From contig CALGMT010000026.1 in NCBI GenBank assembly GCA_937958885.1, forward strand, positions 1 through 32,467: 32,467 nt of DNA. The letters run 5' to 3'. This DNA is from an uncultured bacterium. Its GTDB lineage: Bacteria; Verrucomicrobiota; Kiritimatiellia; CAIVKH01. Numbering within the stretch: the stretch's first letter is position 1; each line of letters starts with the position of its first letter. Both the position numbers and the translations under genes were made by a program. This document shows positions 10,226 through 18,483 of the stretch, one piece after another. Under the pieces are notes generated by a model. The model was given only the letters and a program-made list of their open reading frames with translations. It was not told the origin of the DNA and made no database searches.

Positions 10226-11367
10226 GGCGATTTTTTCTCCAGCAGAGCCTTGATCGTCGGATGCACCACCGCGCCGCCGTGCGTGACGAGGCAGCCTTTG
10301 ATGATGTCGTCGTCCATTTTCAATTCGAACGACTTGGATTCTTTATTCCAGAAGTGCTCGACGAAATTGAACAGGTTGCTCGAAAACATCTGGCTCGCAT
10401 GCACCGGCACGCGGCCGGGCAGGTTGCCGGGCCCCAGGATGCGGACGCCGTTGACAACCACTTCCTCGTCCAGCCTGGAGCCCTCGACATTGCCGCCGGT
10501 CTCGATCGCCATATCCACCACGATGCTGCCGGGCTTCATGCCCTTGATCATCTCCGCGGTTACGATCCGGGGCGCCGGGCGTCCGAAGACCTGCGCCGTG
10601 GGGCTCACCACGTCGGCGCCGGCGCAGTGCTTCGCCATCGCCTCGCGCTGTTTTGCGAGCTGCTCCTCGGTCAACGCCTTCGCGTAGCCGTCCTTCGTCT
10701 GGCCCGTCTCGCCGAGGTCCACCTTCACGAACTTCGCGCCGAGCGATTTGACCTGTTCCTCGACCACGGGCCGCGTGTCGAACGCCTCGACAAGCGCGCC
10801 CAGCCGTTTCGCCGTCGCGATCGCCTGCAGCCCCGCAACGCCCGCGCCGATGACGAACACGCGCGCGGGCGCGATCGTGCCCGCCGGGGTGGACATCATC
10901 GGAAAAATCTTGTCGAGCCGCTGCGCGGCGAGCACGACCGCGACGTAGCCCGCGAGGTTCGCCTGCGAGCTCAACACATCCATTTTCTGGGCGATCGTGG
11001 AGCGGGGGATCAATTCGAGGCTGAATGCGCTGGCCCCCGACGACGCCAGCGCGCGGACGAGATCCTGCTCATTGAACGGATCGAGGTAGCTGACGTGGAG
11101 GCAGCCCGGCTTCAGGTGCGCCAGATCGGCCGGATCCGGCTTGCGAAGGCGCAAGACGAGATCCGCGGCGCGCAAGGCCGCCGCGCGGTCGTCGTACAGC
11201 GCGGCCCCGACCCGCGCGTACGCATCGTCCGGTATCCCGATGGCGTCGCCCAACCCGCGTTCGACCGCAAGCTGCGCGCCCAATTTGACCAGTTTTTCAG
11301 CGGAGGCCGGGATCAGGGGCACCCGCCGCTCGCCCGCCGCCGTTTCCCGCAAGACAACAATATTCAT
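10222..11367 (-). CDS. pntA1: NAD(P) transhydrogenase alpha subunit, NAD(H)-binding part
   Basis: Soluble domain I of the transhydrogenase, related to alanine dehydrogenase, which binds NAD(H) at the cytoplasmic face and passes hydride to domain III of PntB. From the ATG at 11367 it has 381 residues, the normal size, and begins MNIVVLRETAAGERRVPLIP as the family does. The nucleotide fold is visible at VFVIGAGVAGLQAIATAKRLG, followed by an acidic end of the second strand in EAFDTRP. The frame is open 39 codons further upstream, but that extension has no family similarity and would run into the divergent gene's promoter. It is the first gene of the pntA1-pntA2-pntB-pgl run. Confidence 0.96.
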
Positions 11368-11380
11368 AGGCTGGTCGGTG

Positions 11381-11409
11381 ATACAAACAGGTGCGCCCCC
11401 GCGATTCAA
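11381..11409 (-). promoter_or_regulatory. Putative promoter of the pnt-pgl operon
   Basis: On the minus strand, TTGAAT (11409-11404) and TTGTAT (11386-11381) are separated by exactly 17 nt. The pntA1 ATG at 11367 lies 13 nt beyond the -10 box, giving a predicted leader of about 7 nt. This supports 11367, not the longer open frame, as the start of pntA1. Only resemblance to consensus is shown. Confidence 0.45.
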
Positions 11410-11449
11410 GACTTTGATGTTCGGGAATTTCCTGATTCGTCGTGTCCGC

Positions 11450-11477
11450 TTGGCAAATCGGCGGCATGGGGTATGAT
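11450..11477 (+). promoter_or_regulatory. Near-consensus promoter predicting a leaderless transcript
   Basis: TTGGCA (11450-11455) and TATGAT (11472-11477) are separated by 16 nt. The ATG at 11485 lies 7 nt after the -10 box, about where transcription would start, so the mRNA may have no leader. The other in-frame ATG, at 11473, falls inside the -10 hexamer and so is an unlikely start. Confidence 0.5.
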
Positions 11478-11484
11478 CGTGCAT

Positions 11485-12567
11485 ATGCGCTTTCAGGTTC
11501 TATTGAGTGTGCTTCTGCTCGCGTTCGTCGCGCTGTCGGCGGGCGCGGAGGAGGCCGCGCCCGCGCGGAAGCCGCGCCCGCCGCCTGAGTACAGCGGGCG
11601 CGTACAGTTGCACGAATTGCCCGCCACGGTGGCGCCGCCGAAATTGCCGGATGTCAAGGAGGATGCCCGCCGCGTGGAACCCCGGAGCGCCCCGGGGCTC
11701 TTTGCCGATCGACCGGCGCCCGCGCCGATGATGCCGATCGAAATGCCCGGACCCGAATCCGGACTTCCAAGTTTGCGCGAGTTGATTAATGAATCTTCCA
11801 AGCGATCGGATTCGCTGTCCGGATCGACGGGGTGGGGTTGGCTCGCCGACGACATCGCGACGAACCGCGCGCGGCGCGCCGAGCGAGAGGCCCGTCAGCG
11901 CGCGGACGATTTGCAGGATGAGAATCGCGAAGACGAATTCAACACCAACGAGCGCCAGGATTCGTTTTCATTGTCGAGCGCGTTCCAGCCGGATCGGCCC
12001 GAGGCGGGCCCCGTTCGCGCGGCGTCACGAGCGGATTCCGAGAGGCCAACCGATTCGGCGTGGATTTCCGCGGCTCAGCCGACGGATGAGGTCGCGCTTG
12101 AAGGAAGGATTGATCGCGAGATTGCGCCGCGCGAGCGTTTCTTCGCCCGCGCCCCGCCCGAGCCCGCCTCCGGATTTCTGGCCGGAGGTCCTGAATTCGA
12201 TCGTCGCGCAGAGGCCGACCGCCGACTTCCGGTGGATCGCGATGCGGTTGATCGCGCGGCGCCGGTGCGTCCGGTCTTCGAAGGAACCCGGCTGCTCAAA
12301 AACGAAGACTTCTGGCCGGTTGACCGTCCCGGCGGGAGCGGCGCGCGGGTCGGATTTGAACCCTTGGGCGGCTCGATGAACCTTTCCCCGATCTGGACCG
12401 CTCCCGCGTTCACCCCGCTGGCCATCGGACCTTCGGAACTCTCGACGACTCTGGCGCCGTCCGCCCCATCGTCGATCGGAACGATGAATGCCGCGCCCGC
12501 GTCGCCCGCCCTGGGCGGCATGGGGAGCGAGCGCGAGCGCGCCGCCCCGCGCACGCTTCCGTGGTAG
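11485..12567 (+). CDS. Secreted, low-complexity hypothetical protein
   Basis: I do not recognise this 360-residue protein. It begins with a good signal peptide (MRF followed by a hydrophobic run ending SAGAEE, about 1-21). The rest is rich in Pro, Arg, Ala, Asp, Glu and Ser, with no clear globular domain: a proline-rich stretch after the signal, a strongly charged stretch with many R/E/D pairs (about 130-190), and a Pro/Ser/Ala-rich C-terminus ending RTLPW. It has no cysteine-anchored lipobox, transmembrane helix or catalytic motif that I can see. It is probably exported and largely disordered. It is divergent from pntA1 and converges on purQ, with only 3 nt between the stop codons. The frame extends far upstream to 10261, but that part is antisense to pntA1. 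Confidence 0.7.
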   Translation: MRFQVLLSVLLLAFVALSAGAEEAAPARKPRPPPEYSGRVQLHELPATVAPPKLPDVKEDARRVEPRSAPGLFADRPAPAPMMPIEMPGPESGLPSLRELINESSKRSDSLSGSTGWGWLADDIATNRARRAEREARQRADDLQDENREDEFNTNERQDSFSLSSAFQPDRPEAGPVRAASRADSERPTDSAWISAAQPTDEVALEGRIDREIAPRERFFARAPPEPASGFLAGGPEFDRRAEADRRLPVDRDAVDRAAPVRPVFEGTRLLKNEDFWPVDRPGGSGARVGFEPLGGSMNLSPIWTAPAFTPLAIGPSELSTTLAPSAPSSIGTMNAAPASPALGGMGSERERAAPRTLPW

Positions 12568-12570
12568 GCG

Positions 12571-13371
12571 CTAGCTGGCCTTCAGATAGTCCACGGCGTT
12601 GATGAAGAGCGCCAGCCCCGCGCCGGCTTCCGGGAGTTCGCCGCGCGTCTTTTGGAAATCCCAGCGCGGATGATTTTCCGGAAAAAGATATGCCTCGGGA
12701 TGCGGCATCAGACCAAAGACGCGCCCGGTTTCGTCGCACAGCCCCGCAATCGCTTTCGCCGAGCCATTCGGATTGTGCGGAAAACGCTGCGTGGGTTTTC
12801 CCGTTTCGGGATCGATATACCGGCAGGGCACCAGTTTCTTGCGCTCGATCTTCGCCAGGACATCTTTTGATGCCGTGAACACGCGACCCTCTCCGTGGCG
12901 GATCGGCAGGTCCATGGCCGGCAAGCCGCGCGTGAAGATGCACGGACTTTCAGGCTCAAAGCGAATCCGCACCCAAAAATTCTGGAAATGCCCGCACTCG
13001 TTCTGTTGGAGCGACACCGTCTGCGTGAAGGAATCGCCGTCGAGCGCGGGAAGCAACCCGAGCTTGGTCAAAATCTGAAATCCGTTGCAGACGCCCATCG
13101 CGATGCGGCCGCGATCGATAAACGCCTGCAATTCGTCGCGGAGCCGCGCGCGAAGGCGATTCGCGAACACCAACCCAGAACCGAGATGGTCGCCAAAGGA
13201 AAAGCCGCCAATGAACATCAGGCCTGCCGCCTCGCGCAGCGGCGTCGGGTCCTCAATCAGATCGTGTAGGTGCACGAGGCGCGGCGCGGCTCCTGCGCGT
13301 TCCCATGCGTGGGCGGATTCCGCTTCGCAATTCAGGCCGTAGCCGGTGAGGATGAGGATGGGCGGGGTCAT
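12571..13371 (-). CDS. purQ: Phosphoribosylformylglycinamidine synthase, glutaminase subunit
   Basis: Releases ammonia from glutamine and channels it to PurL, which converts FGAR to FGAM in purine synthesis. A class I glutamine amidotransferase of 266 residues. The nucleophile elbow is GVCNGFQIL (C95), and the His-Glu end of the triad is in LMPHPEAY. The FIGGFSFGDHLGSG stretch is the characteristic PurQ loop. It is somewhat longer than the usual 220-230 residues, with extra sequence around FPHNPNGSAKAIAGL, as in the glutaminase domain of large PurL. The start MTPPILILTGYGLN (13371) was chosen because homologues begin just before this first strand; the open frame continues 20 codons upstream into purL. 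It follows purL by 10 nt. Confidence 0.94.
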   Translation of the reverse strand: MTPPILILTGYGLNCEAESAHAWERAGAAPRLVHLHDLIEDPTPLREAAGLMFIGGFSFGDHLGSGLVFANRLRARLRDELQAFIDRGRIAMGVCNGFQILTKLGLLPALDGDSFTQTVSLQQNECGHFQNFWVRIRFEPESPCIFTRGLPAMDLPIRHGEGRVFTASKDVLAKIERKKLVPCRYIDPETGKPTQRFPHNPNGSAKAIAGLCDETGRVFGLMPHPEAYLFPENHPRWDFQKTRGELPEAGAGLALFINAVDYLKAS

Positions 13372-13381
13372 GGCGGGTTCG

Positions 13382-16360
13382 TCAGAGTGCAAATCCGGTT
13401 CTGAACGCTCTTCGCAGTCGGTCAAGTTCAACCTGCACGACCCGGCGGCGGAAGAAGGAGATCGAGAGCTCCGGGGCCGCCATCACGCTGCCGATGCGGG
13501 CGCACGGCAACCCGCGGAAGACGGCCTCCAATTCTGCCGTCCGATCCGCGGCGCAGGTGACGACGAATCGGCTGTTGCACTCGGCAAAGAGCAGCGCGTC
13601 CAGATGCGCTCGCTTCTCCGGCACACACTCCAACTCAATGCGCGCGCCCAGCTCGCCGCCGAGCGCGGCAAGCGCGAAGGCAACCGCCAGGCCGCCGAGC
13701 GTCGGCGTGTGGGAGGAGCGGATCAATCCGCGCACCTGCGCCTCGTTGAGCGCGTGATAGAGCGACTTCGCGGTCTCGATGTCGAGACTCGGCGGCGCGC
13801 CCCCGATGCGGTGCGGCTGGCCCGCTGCCCGCGCGCGCAGGCGATGATACTCCGACGCGCCAAGCTCGTCGCGCGTGAGGCCGATCGCATAAATCGCGTC
13901 GCCCGCGCATTTGAACGGCATCGTGACCGCCTGGCGCACATCATCCATCCTCCCGAGCGCCGAGAAGAGCAGCGTCGGCGGAATCGAAATTTTGCGTCCG
14001 CCGCGCACGGAGTCGTTCTTCATGCTGTCCTTGCCGCTGATGAGCGGGACGCCGTAGGCGGTGCAAACGTCGTACAGCGCCTCGTTCGCGCGCACGAGCT
14101 GCGCCATCTTGTACGGGCCGTCCGGCGTTTTTTCGGACAGCACCGGGTCGGGCCAGCAGAAATTGTCCAAGCCTGCGATCCGATCCCAGCGCCCGCCGAC
14201 GCTGACGATCCGCCGGACGGCCTCGTCCACGACGGAAGCGGCCATCGCATACGTGTCGAGATCAGAGAGAAACGGATTGACCCCTTCGGACAGCACGATG
14301 CCGTCGATACCGTCGTAATCCACGCGCATCACGGTCGCGTCGCCCGGCACGTCCGCCCGCACGCCGACAAAGGGCTTCAACACGCTCAGCCCTTTGACTT
14401 CGCCGTCATACATTCGGCTCTTAAACTCTTTCGAGCGAATGTTGTGCGAGGCGAGCAGCTTGAGCAGCCATGCGGTGCGGTCGCCCGCGCGCAGCGCGCG
14501 AGGCGGCGGAACGCGGGGCGGGGTCCATACCGCGGGAATTTCCATGCGCGGGCAGCCGTCGTGCAGAAAGTCGAGGCTGAGCTCGCCGCACAGCCGACCG
14601 CGATGCCAAACGCGCAGCAGGCCGGAATCGGTGAAGCGTCCGAGCTTTGCGACCTCGACATCGCGCCGCTTCGCGAGCGCGGCGAACGCCTCCCACATCT
14701 CCGGCGGGACGGCGATCGTCATCCGTTCCTGCGCCTCGGAGAGGAAAATTTCCCACGGTTGGAGACCCTCGTACTTCAGCGGCGCGTCGGTGAGGTCTAC
14801 TTCGGCGCCGCCGCTCAAGCGGCACATCTCGCCGATCGAGCTGCTCAATCCGCCGGCCCCGTTGTCGGTCAGCGCGCGGAAGAGACCCTGATCGCGCGCC
14901 TCGATCAAAAATTCGTACATCTTGCGCTGCGTGATCGGGTCGCCGATCTGCACCGCCTGCGCGGGCGATTCCTGGCGCAACTCTTCAGACGAAAACGTCG
15001 CGCCGTGGATGCCGTCCTTGCCGATGCGCCCCCCCGCCATGACGATGAAATCGCCCGGGAACACCTCCTTGCGTTCGGACGGACGTCCGCCAACGAGTAC
15101 GGGCAGCTTGCCGACCGTTCCGCAAAACACGAGCGGCTTGCCGATGAAGCGGTCGTCGAATCGCTCCCACCCGCGCGCCCACGGGATGCCGCTCTGATTG
15201 CCGCCGTCGATCACGCCGTGGTGAACGCCGTCGCGGATGCGGCGCGGGTGCATCAGACCCTCAGGCAGGTCTCCATCATAGTCCGGCGGGCCGAAACAGT
15301 AGCCCCACACGTTGCACAGCATTTCGCCGCCGACCCCGGTGCCGAGCGCGTCGCGGTTCACGCCGACGATGCCGGTAATCGCGCCGCCGTAGGGGTCCAA
15401 CGCGGAAGGGCTGTTGTGCGTTTCGACTTTGAACAGAACGTTCCAGCGCTCGTTGAATTTGATCACGCCGGCGTTGTCGCTGAACACGGAGACCAGCCAG
15501 TCGATCCGTTTCGCGACTTCCGCGGTCGCGGCCTTGATGTAGGTCTTGAAGAGTGAATCGATCTCGCGGGTCGCGCCGGTTTCATCGGTATAGCGGACGA
15601 GCGCGGAGAAGATTTTGTGCTTGCAGTGCTCGCTCCACGTTTGGGCGATGCACTCGAGTTCGAGATCGGTCGGACCCGCAGGCAGCCCGGCCGCGGCGCG
15701 CGCGGCGCGCACGTCGTCGCGGCGGTAGTAATCGCGGATCGCGCGCATTTCATCGAGCGACAGAGAAAGAATGCCCTCGCGGCTGATGCGGAGCAGATCG
15801 TCGTCGCCGACCTCGAGATCGATTGCGCGGACCTCCGGCTCGCGGGCGTCGCGCATTGCCGGCGGCGTCGTATCGGGCGCGGCGGCGGCCCACTGCTCCG
15901 GCGAATAGATGCGGATGGTCTGGATCAACGGGTTCGCGAGCAGCTCGCGGGCGAGCCGCTCTGCCGCATCGCGATCGAGCGCGCCGGTGAGGAAATACTG
16001 CGTGGCGGTGTACACCTCCTCATACGGGCCGAGCGCGCGGCCGATGGTATCCTGCACGACGGTGCGGGCGGTGCGGCCGACGTTGTCGGTGACGCCGGGT
16101 TTGAACGCGACCTCGACGAGCCAGTCGAACGCGGGCGGCGGCAGACGGTTCCGCGCGCGGTCCTGCGCGACGGGATCGGAGATCGCCGCGGCGACCGCAT
16201 CGGCCTCCGCATCGGACAACGCCGTGTCGATCAGAAACACATCGCGCGTGACACACGCCTTCACGGGCGCGTTGAGGTACGCGTGCGCGCGGTGTGCGAC
16301 GCCCGCGCCGCGCGGGTCCGGGACGCCGGGTTTCGGGCCAATCTCGATTCGGATCGCCAT
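13382..16360 (-). CDS. purL: Phosphoribosylformylglycinamidine synthase, PurL-type with PurS-like N-terminus
   Basis: The ATP-dependent FGAM synthase subunit of 992 residues, acting with the adjacent PurQ. The N-terminus (about 1-155) looks like two successive PurS-like units, one around KPGVPDPRG and one around [10 protein letters not shown] to [13 protein letters not shown]. The catalytic core follows: [11 protein letters not shown] (about 241-251), then [17 protein letters not shown] with GIVGVNRD, then two AIR-synthase-type halves. It ends without a glutaminase domain. Its build is that of the large enterobacterial PurL minus its C-terminal amidotransferase, which purQ supplies in trans. 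The start [12 protein letters not shown] (16360) begins at the first PurS-like strand; the longer frame to 16399 starts at TTG and adds an unconserved tail. I see no convincing promoter. Confidence 0.93.
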   Translation of the reverse strand: MAIRIEIGPKPGVPDPRGAGVAHRAHAYLNAPVKACVTRDVFLIDTALSDAEADAVAAAISDPVAQDRARNRLPPPAFDWLVEVAFKPGVTDNVGRTARTVVQDTIGRALGPYEEVYTATQYFLTGALDRDAAERLARELLANPLIQTIRIYSPEQWAAAAPDTTPPAMRDAREPEVRAIDLEVGDDDLLRISREGILSLSLDEMRAIRDYYRRDDVRAARAAAGLPAGPTDLELECIAQTWSEHCKHKIFSALVRYTDETGATREIDSLFKTYIKAATAEVAKRIDWLVSVFSDNAGVIKFNERWNVLFKVETHNSPSALDPYGGAITGIVGVNRDALGTGVGGEMLCNVWGYCFGPPDYDGDLPEGLMHPRRIRDGVHHGVIDGGNQSGIPWARGWERFDDRFIGKPLVFCGTVGKLPVLVGGRPSERKEVFPGDFIVMAGGRIGKDGIHGATFSSEELRQESPAQAVQIGDPITQRKMYEFLIEARDQGLFRALTDNGAGGLSSSIGEMCRLSGGAEVDLTDAPLKYEGLQPWEIFLSEAQERMTIAVPPEMWEAFAALAKRRDVEVAKLGRFTDSGLLRVWHRGRLCGELSLDFLHDGCPRMEIPAVWTPPRVPPPRALRAGDRTAWLLKLLASHNIRSKEFKSRMYDGEVKGLSVLKPFVGVRADVPGDATVMRVDYDGIDGIVLSEGVNPFLSDLDTYAMAASVVDEAVRRIVSVGGRWDRIAGLDNFCWPDPVLSEKTPDGPYKMAQLVRANEALYDVCTAYGVPLISGKDSMKNDSVRGGRKISIPPTLLFSALGRMDDVRQAVTMPFKCAGDAIYAIGLTRDELGASEYHRLRARAAGQPHRIGGAPPSLDIETAKSLYHALNEAQVRGLIRSSHTPTLGGLAVAFALAALGGELGARIELECVPEKRAHLDALLFAECNSRFVVTCAADRTAELEAVFRGLPCARIGSVMAAPELSISFFRRRVVQVELDRLRRAFRTGFAL

Positions 16361-16441
16361 GACGCGCGAAGTTTTGGCGCAGCGAGGAGAGGAGAACAAG
16401 GCGGAAATACCCGTCGTTTTGTCGTCATCCGCGCGGGAGAC

Positions 16442-16469
16442 TTGCGAAAATAGCGGGATACCTTATCGT
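16442..16469 (+). promoter_or_regulatory. Putative aroC promoter, predicted leaderless
   Basis: TTGCGA (16442-16447) and TATCGT (16464-16469) are separated by 16 nt, and the ATG at 16476 lies 6 nt after the -10 box. Transcription would start at the A of the start codon or next to it. There is no Shine-Dalgarno between. Confidence 0.45.
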
Positions 16470-16475
16470 GCACGC

Positions 16476-17555
16476 ATGTCCAGCACGTTCGGCACTGTGT
16501 TTCGGGTATCCACGTTCGGCGAATCGCACTGCAAAGGGGTAGGGGCCATCGTGGATGGATGTCCGCCCCGCCTGCCGCTGACGGAAGCCGATATACAGCC
16601 TCAACTCGACCGCCGACGTCCGGGCCAAAGTTCGGTCAGCACGCCGCGTCAGGAAAGCGACACCGTCACCATCTTGTCCGGCACGGAAAACGGCATCACG
16701 CTGGGAACGCCCATCGGCTTGTTCGTGCCCAATCAGGACCAGCGGCCGGGCGATTACAAGGAAATGTCAAACATCCCGCGCCCCTCGCACGCGGACTACA
16801 CGTATCAAATGAAATACGGCATCCGCGCGTCGAGCGGCGGCGGGCGCTCGAGCGCGCGCGAAACGATCGGGCGCGTGGCGGCCGGCGCGATCGCAGAAAA
16901 ATGGCTCCGCTTGAATCACAGCGTCGAGATCGTCGCCTGGGTCAGCGCCGTCGGCGCGCTGGAAGCGCCGGAAATCGACGCGTCCGCCATTTCGCGCGCC
17001 GATGTGGACGCGACGATCATTCGCTGTCCGCACGCCGAAACCGCGGCGCGGATGATTGACGCAGTGAAGGCCGCGCGCGAGGCCGGCGATTCGCTCGGCG
17101 GCATTGTGACCTGTGTGTGCCGAAATGTGCCGCCCGGGCTCGGCGAGCCGGTCTTCGACAAGCTCGAAGCAAAACTCGCGCACGCGATGCTGTCGCTGCC
17201 CGCGACGAAAGGGTTTGAAATCGGGTCCGGCTTCGCCGGCGTGCGTATGCCGGGCAGCGCGCACAATGATCCGTTCATCCGAAAGGGCGATCGGCTCGGC
17301 ACGCGCACGAATTACAGCGGCGGGATTCAGGGCGGCATCAGCAACGGCGAGCCGATCCTGTTTCGCGTCGCCTTCAAGCCGCCGGCGACCATCAGCAAGC
17401 CGCAAGCGACCGCAGACTTCAACGGGCGCGAGGCTGTGCTCGAAGCGAAGGGCCGTCACGATCCCTGTGTGGTCAACCGCGCGATTCCGATTGTCGAAGC
17501 GATGGCCGCGCTGGTGTTGATGGACGCCGCTCTGATTCAGCGCACCCGCGCGTAG
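16476..17555 (+). CDS. aroC: Chorismate synthase
   Basis: Cytoplasmic FMN-dependent enzyme that converts 5-enolpyruvylshikimate-3-phosphate to chorismate, the last step of the shikimate pathway to aromatic amino acids and folate. The 359 residues match the family length. Hallmarks in order: [20 protein letters not shown] at the N-terminus, [12 protein letters not shown], the strictly conserved [39 protein letters not shown], and the C-terminal [18 protein letters not shown]. The frame is open well upstream (antisense to purL), but homologues begin MSSTFG, which fixes the start at 16476. It is divergent from purL across 115 nt and convergent with upp. Confidence 0.97.
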   Translation: MSSTFGTVFRVSTFGESHCKGVGAIVDGCPPRLPLTEADIQPQLDRRRPGQSSVSTPRQESDTVTILSGTENGITLGTPIGLFVPNQDQRPGDYKEMSNIPRPSHADYTYQMKYGIRASSGGGRSSARETIGRVAAGAIAEKWLRLNHSVEIVAWVSAVGALEAPEIDASAISRADVDATIIRCPHAETAARMIDAVKAAREAGDSLGGIVTCVCRNVPPGLGEPVFDKLEAKLAHAMLSLPATKGFEIGSGFAGVRMPGSAHNDPFIRKGDRLGTRTNYSGGIQGGISNGEPILFRVAFKPPATISKPQATADFNGREAVLEAKGRHDPCVVNRAIPIVEAMAALVLMDAALIQRTRA

Positions 17556-17568
17556 CCGGCGCGATTTT

Positions 17569-17631
17569 TTACAGTCTCTGTAAATTACAGAGCATGGAAG
17601 CGCCCAAAAAAGATTTTACAGAGCATGGAAG
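17569..17631. repeat. Nested dyads and a 16-bp direct repeat between aroC and upp
   Basis: This AT-rich gap between two convergent genes contains a perfect dyad, TTACAG-TCT-CTGTAA (17569-17583). It overlaps a second dyad, CTCTGTAA-A-TTACAGAG (17576-17592). The direct repeat TTACAGAGCATGGAAG occurs at 17585-17600 and again at 17616-17631, 31 bp apart, close to three helical turns. The stems are too AT-rich, and the T-runs wrongly placed, for a textbook terminator. Protein-binding site or dispersed repeat family are both possible. Confidence 0.6.
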
Positions 17632-17660
17632 TTTTGGCCCGCCGCGCGTTACCGCGTCGA

Positions 17661-18290
17661 TCACGCCTGTGCGTTGAACGTGCGGTCGCCGGCGTCGCCG
17701 AGGCCGGGGACGATGAACCCGCGCTCGTTGAGGTGCGAATCGATCGAGCAGACGTGGATGTCGGTGTCGGGATACGCCTCGCGCACCGCGCGCAATCCTT
17801 CCGGCGCGGCGATCATGGAGAGGAGTTTTGTTGTCCTGGCGCCCCAGCCGTTGACGGCGTCAAGCGCGGCAACGGCGGACCCGCCGGTGGCGAGCATGGG
17901 ATCGAGAACCAGGGCGATGTCCACCGCGCTGTCGGCGGGTAACTTTTTGTAATACTCGACAGGGCGCAGGGTTTTCTCGTCGCGGTAGAAGCCGAGGTGC
18001 CAGACCTCGGCATCGGGGATGAGTTCGAGGATGGGGTCCACCATGCCGAGTCCCGCGCGCAGGATGGGGACAAGACCGATTCGTTGGGCGAGCACCTGCG
18101 CTTTTGCCGTTGCGAGGGGGGTCTTGACCTCGACCTGTTCCAGCGCAAGGTGTTGCGTTGCTTCGTACGCCAGCAGGATGGAAAGGCGCCGGACGAGGCG
18201 TCGAAATTCGGCGGGCGGCGTGCGTTCGTCGCGGAGCCGGCAAAGGTGGTGTTGGACCAGCGGGTGTTGAATTTCGAAGACGCGATCCAT
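17661..18290 (-). CDS. upp: Uracil phosphoribosyltransferase
   Basis: Salvages uracil by joining it to PRPP to make UMP in the cytoplasm. The 209 residues from the ATG at 18290 match the family. Visible hallmarks: the N-terminal IQHPLVQHHLCRLRD, IGLVPILRAGLGM, the PRPP loop VLDPMLATGGSAVAAL, and the C-terminal uracil-binding GDAGDRTF. Homologues start close to MDRVFEIQHP, so the 18 residues of open frame upstream were left out. A near-consensus promoter ends 6 nt before this ATG. It is divergent from the giant amylase gene across 193 nt. Confidence 0.96.
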   Translation of the reverse strand: MDRVFEIQHPLVQHHLCRLRDERTPPAEFRRLVRRLSILLAYEATQHLALEQVEVKTPLATAKAQVLAQRIGLVPILRAGLGMVDPILELIPDAEVWHLGFYRDEKTLRPVEYYKKLPADSAVDIALVLDPMLATGGSAVAALDAVNGWGARTTKLLSMIAAPEGLRAVREAYPDTDIHVCSIDSHLNERGFIVPGLGDAGDRTFNAQA

Positions 18291-18296
18291 ACGCCT

Positions 18297-18325
18297 TCTA
18301 TAGCGGTCCGACCGCGAAATGTCGA
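18297..18325 (-). promoter_or_regulatory. Near-consensus upp promoter, predicted leaderless
   Basis: On the minus strand, TCGACA (18325-18320) and TATAGA (18302-18297) are separated by exactly 17 nt. The upp ATG begins at 18290, 6 nt beyond the -10 box, so the transcript would start at or beside the start codon. This is one of the best matches to the sigma-70 consensus in the window. Confidence 0.55.
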
Positions 18326-18369
18326 GCCGTATGGGGCACCGCATAAAATCCGTTCGAATTTACTTGCAG

Positions 18370-18436
18370 GTAAAACGTTTTAGCTTAACAGTTTTACAAC
18401 GTTCGGGTAATAAGAACTGCAGAATCCCCGAACGTT
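18370..18436. promoter_or_regulatory. Three LacI/GalR-type operator candidates upstream of the amylase
   Basis: The core AACGTT occurs three times: at 18374-18379 inside the perfect palindrome AAAACGTTTT (18372-18381), at 18398-18403, and at 18431-18436. The second and third lie within a perfect 10-bp inverted repeat, AACGTTCGGG (18398-18407) and CCCGAACGTT (18427-18436). GTAAAAC (18370-18376) and GTTTTAC (18391-18397) form another dyad. A central CG flanked by A and T runs is typical of LacI-family operators such as those of PurR and CcpA. The third site sits directly before the -10 box, consistent with repression. No regulator gene is in this window. Confidence 0.5.
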
Positions 18437-18439
18437 TTA

Positions 18440-18445
18440 TATACT
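18440..18445 (+). promoter_or_regulatory. -10 box of the giant amylase gene
   Basis: TATACT matches the -10 consensus at five of six positions. No good -35 hexamer lies 16-18 nt upstream (the spot reads CTGCAG), so the promoter may need an activator. The expected leader is about 32 nt. Confidence 0.45.
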
Positions 18446-18471
18446 GAACATTCTCAAGGCGGCCACACCAC

Positions 18472-18475
18472 AGGA
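18472..18475 (+). promoter_or_regulatory. Ribosome binding site of the giant amylase gene
   Basis: AGGA lies 8 nt before the ATG at 18484 and supports that start, which is followed directly by a signal peptide. Confidence 0.55.
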
Positions 18476-18483
18476 AATCCATC

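Noticed and set aside
10261-11472. The upstream 404 codons of the frame that contains the secreted protein
   Set aside because: This part is antisense to pntA1. The signal peptide and the promoter both place the real start at 11485.
11368-11484. A 39-residue N-terminal extension of PntA1
   Set aside because: It precedes the conserved start MNIVVLRETAAG and would cover the divergent gene's promoter.
13346-15556. A 736-codon plus-strand frame opposite purL, and a 633-codon minus-strand frame at 3732-5633 opposite the helicase
   Set aside because: Both are shadows of genes with intact family motifs, and their translations show only Arg/Ala/His-rich low-complexity sequence.
16361-16441. A promoter for purL (TTGTTC with AAAACT)
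   Set aside because: Both hexamers match at only three of six positions and the spacing is 18 nt, no better than chance in this sequence.
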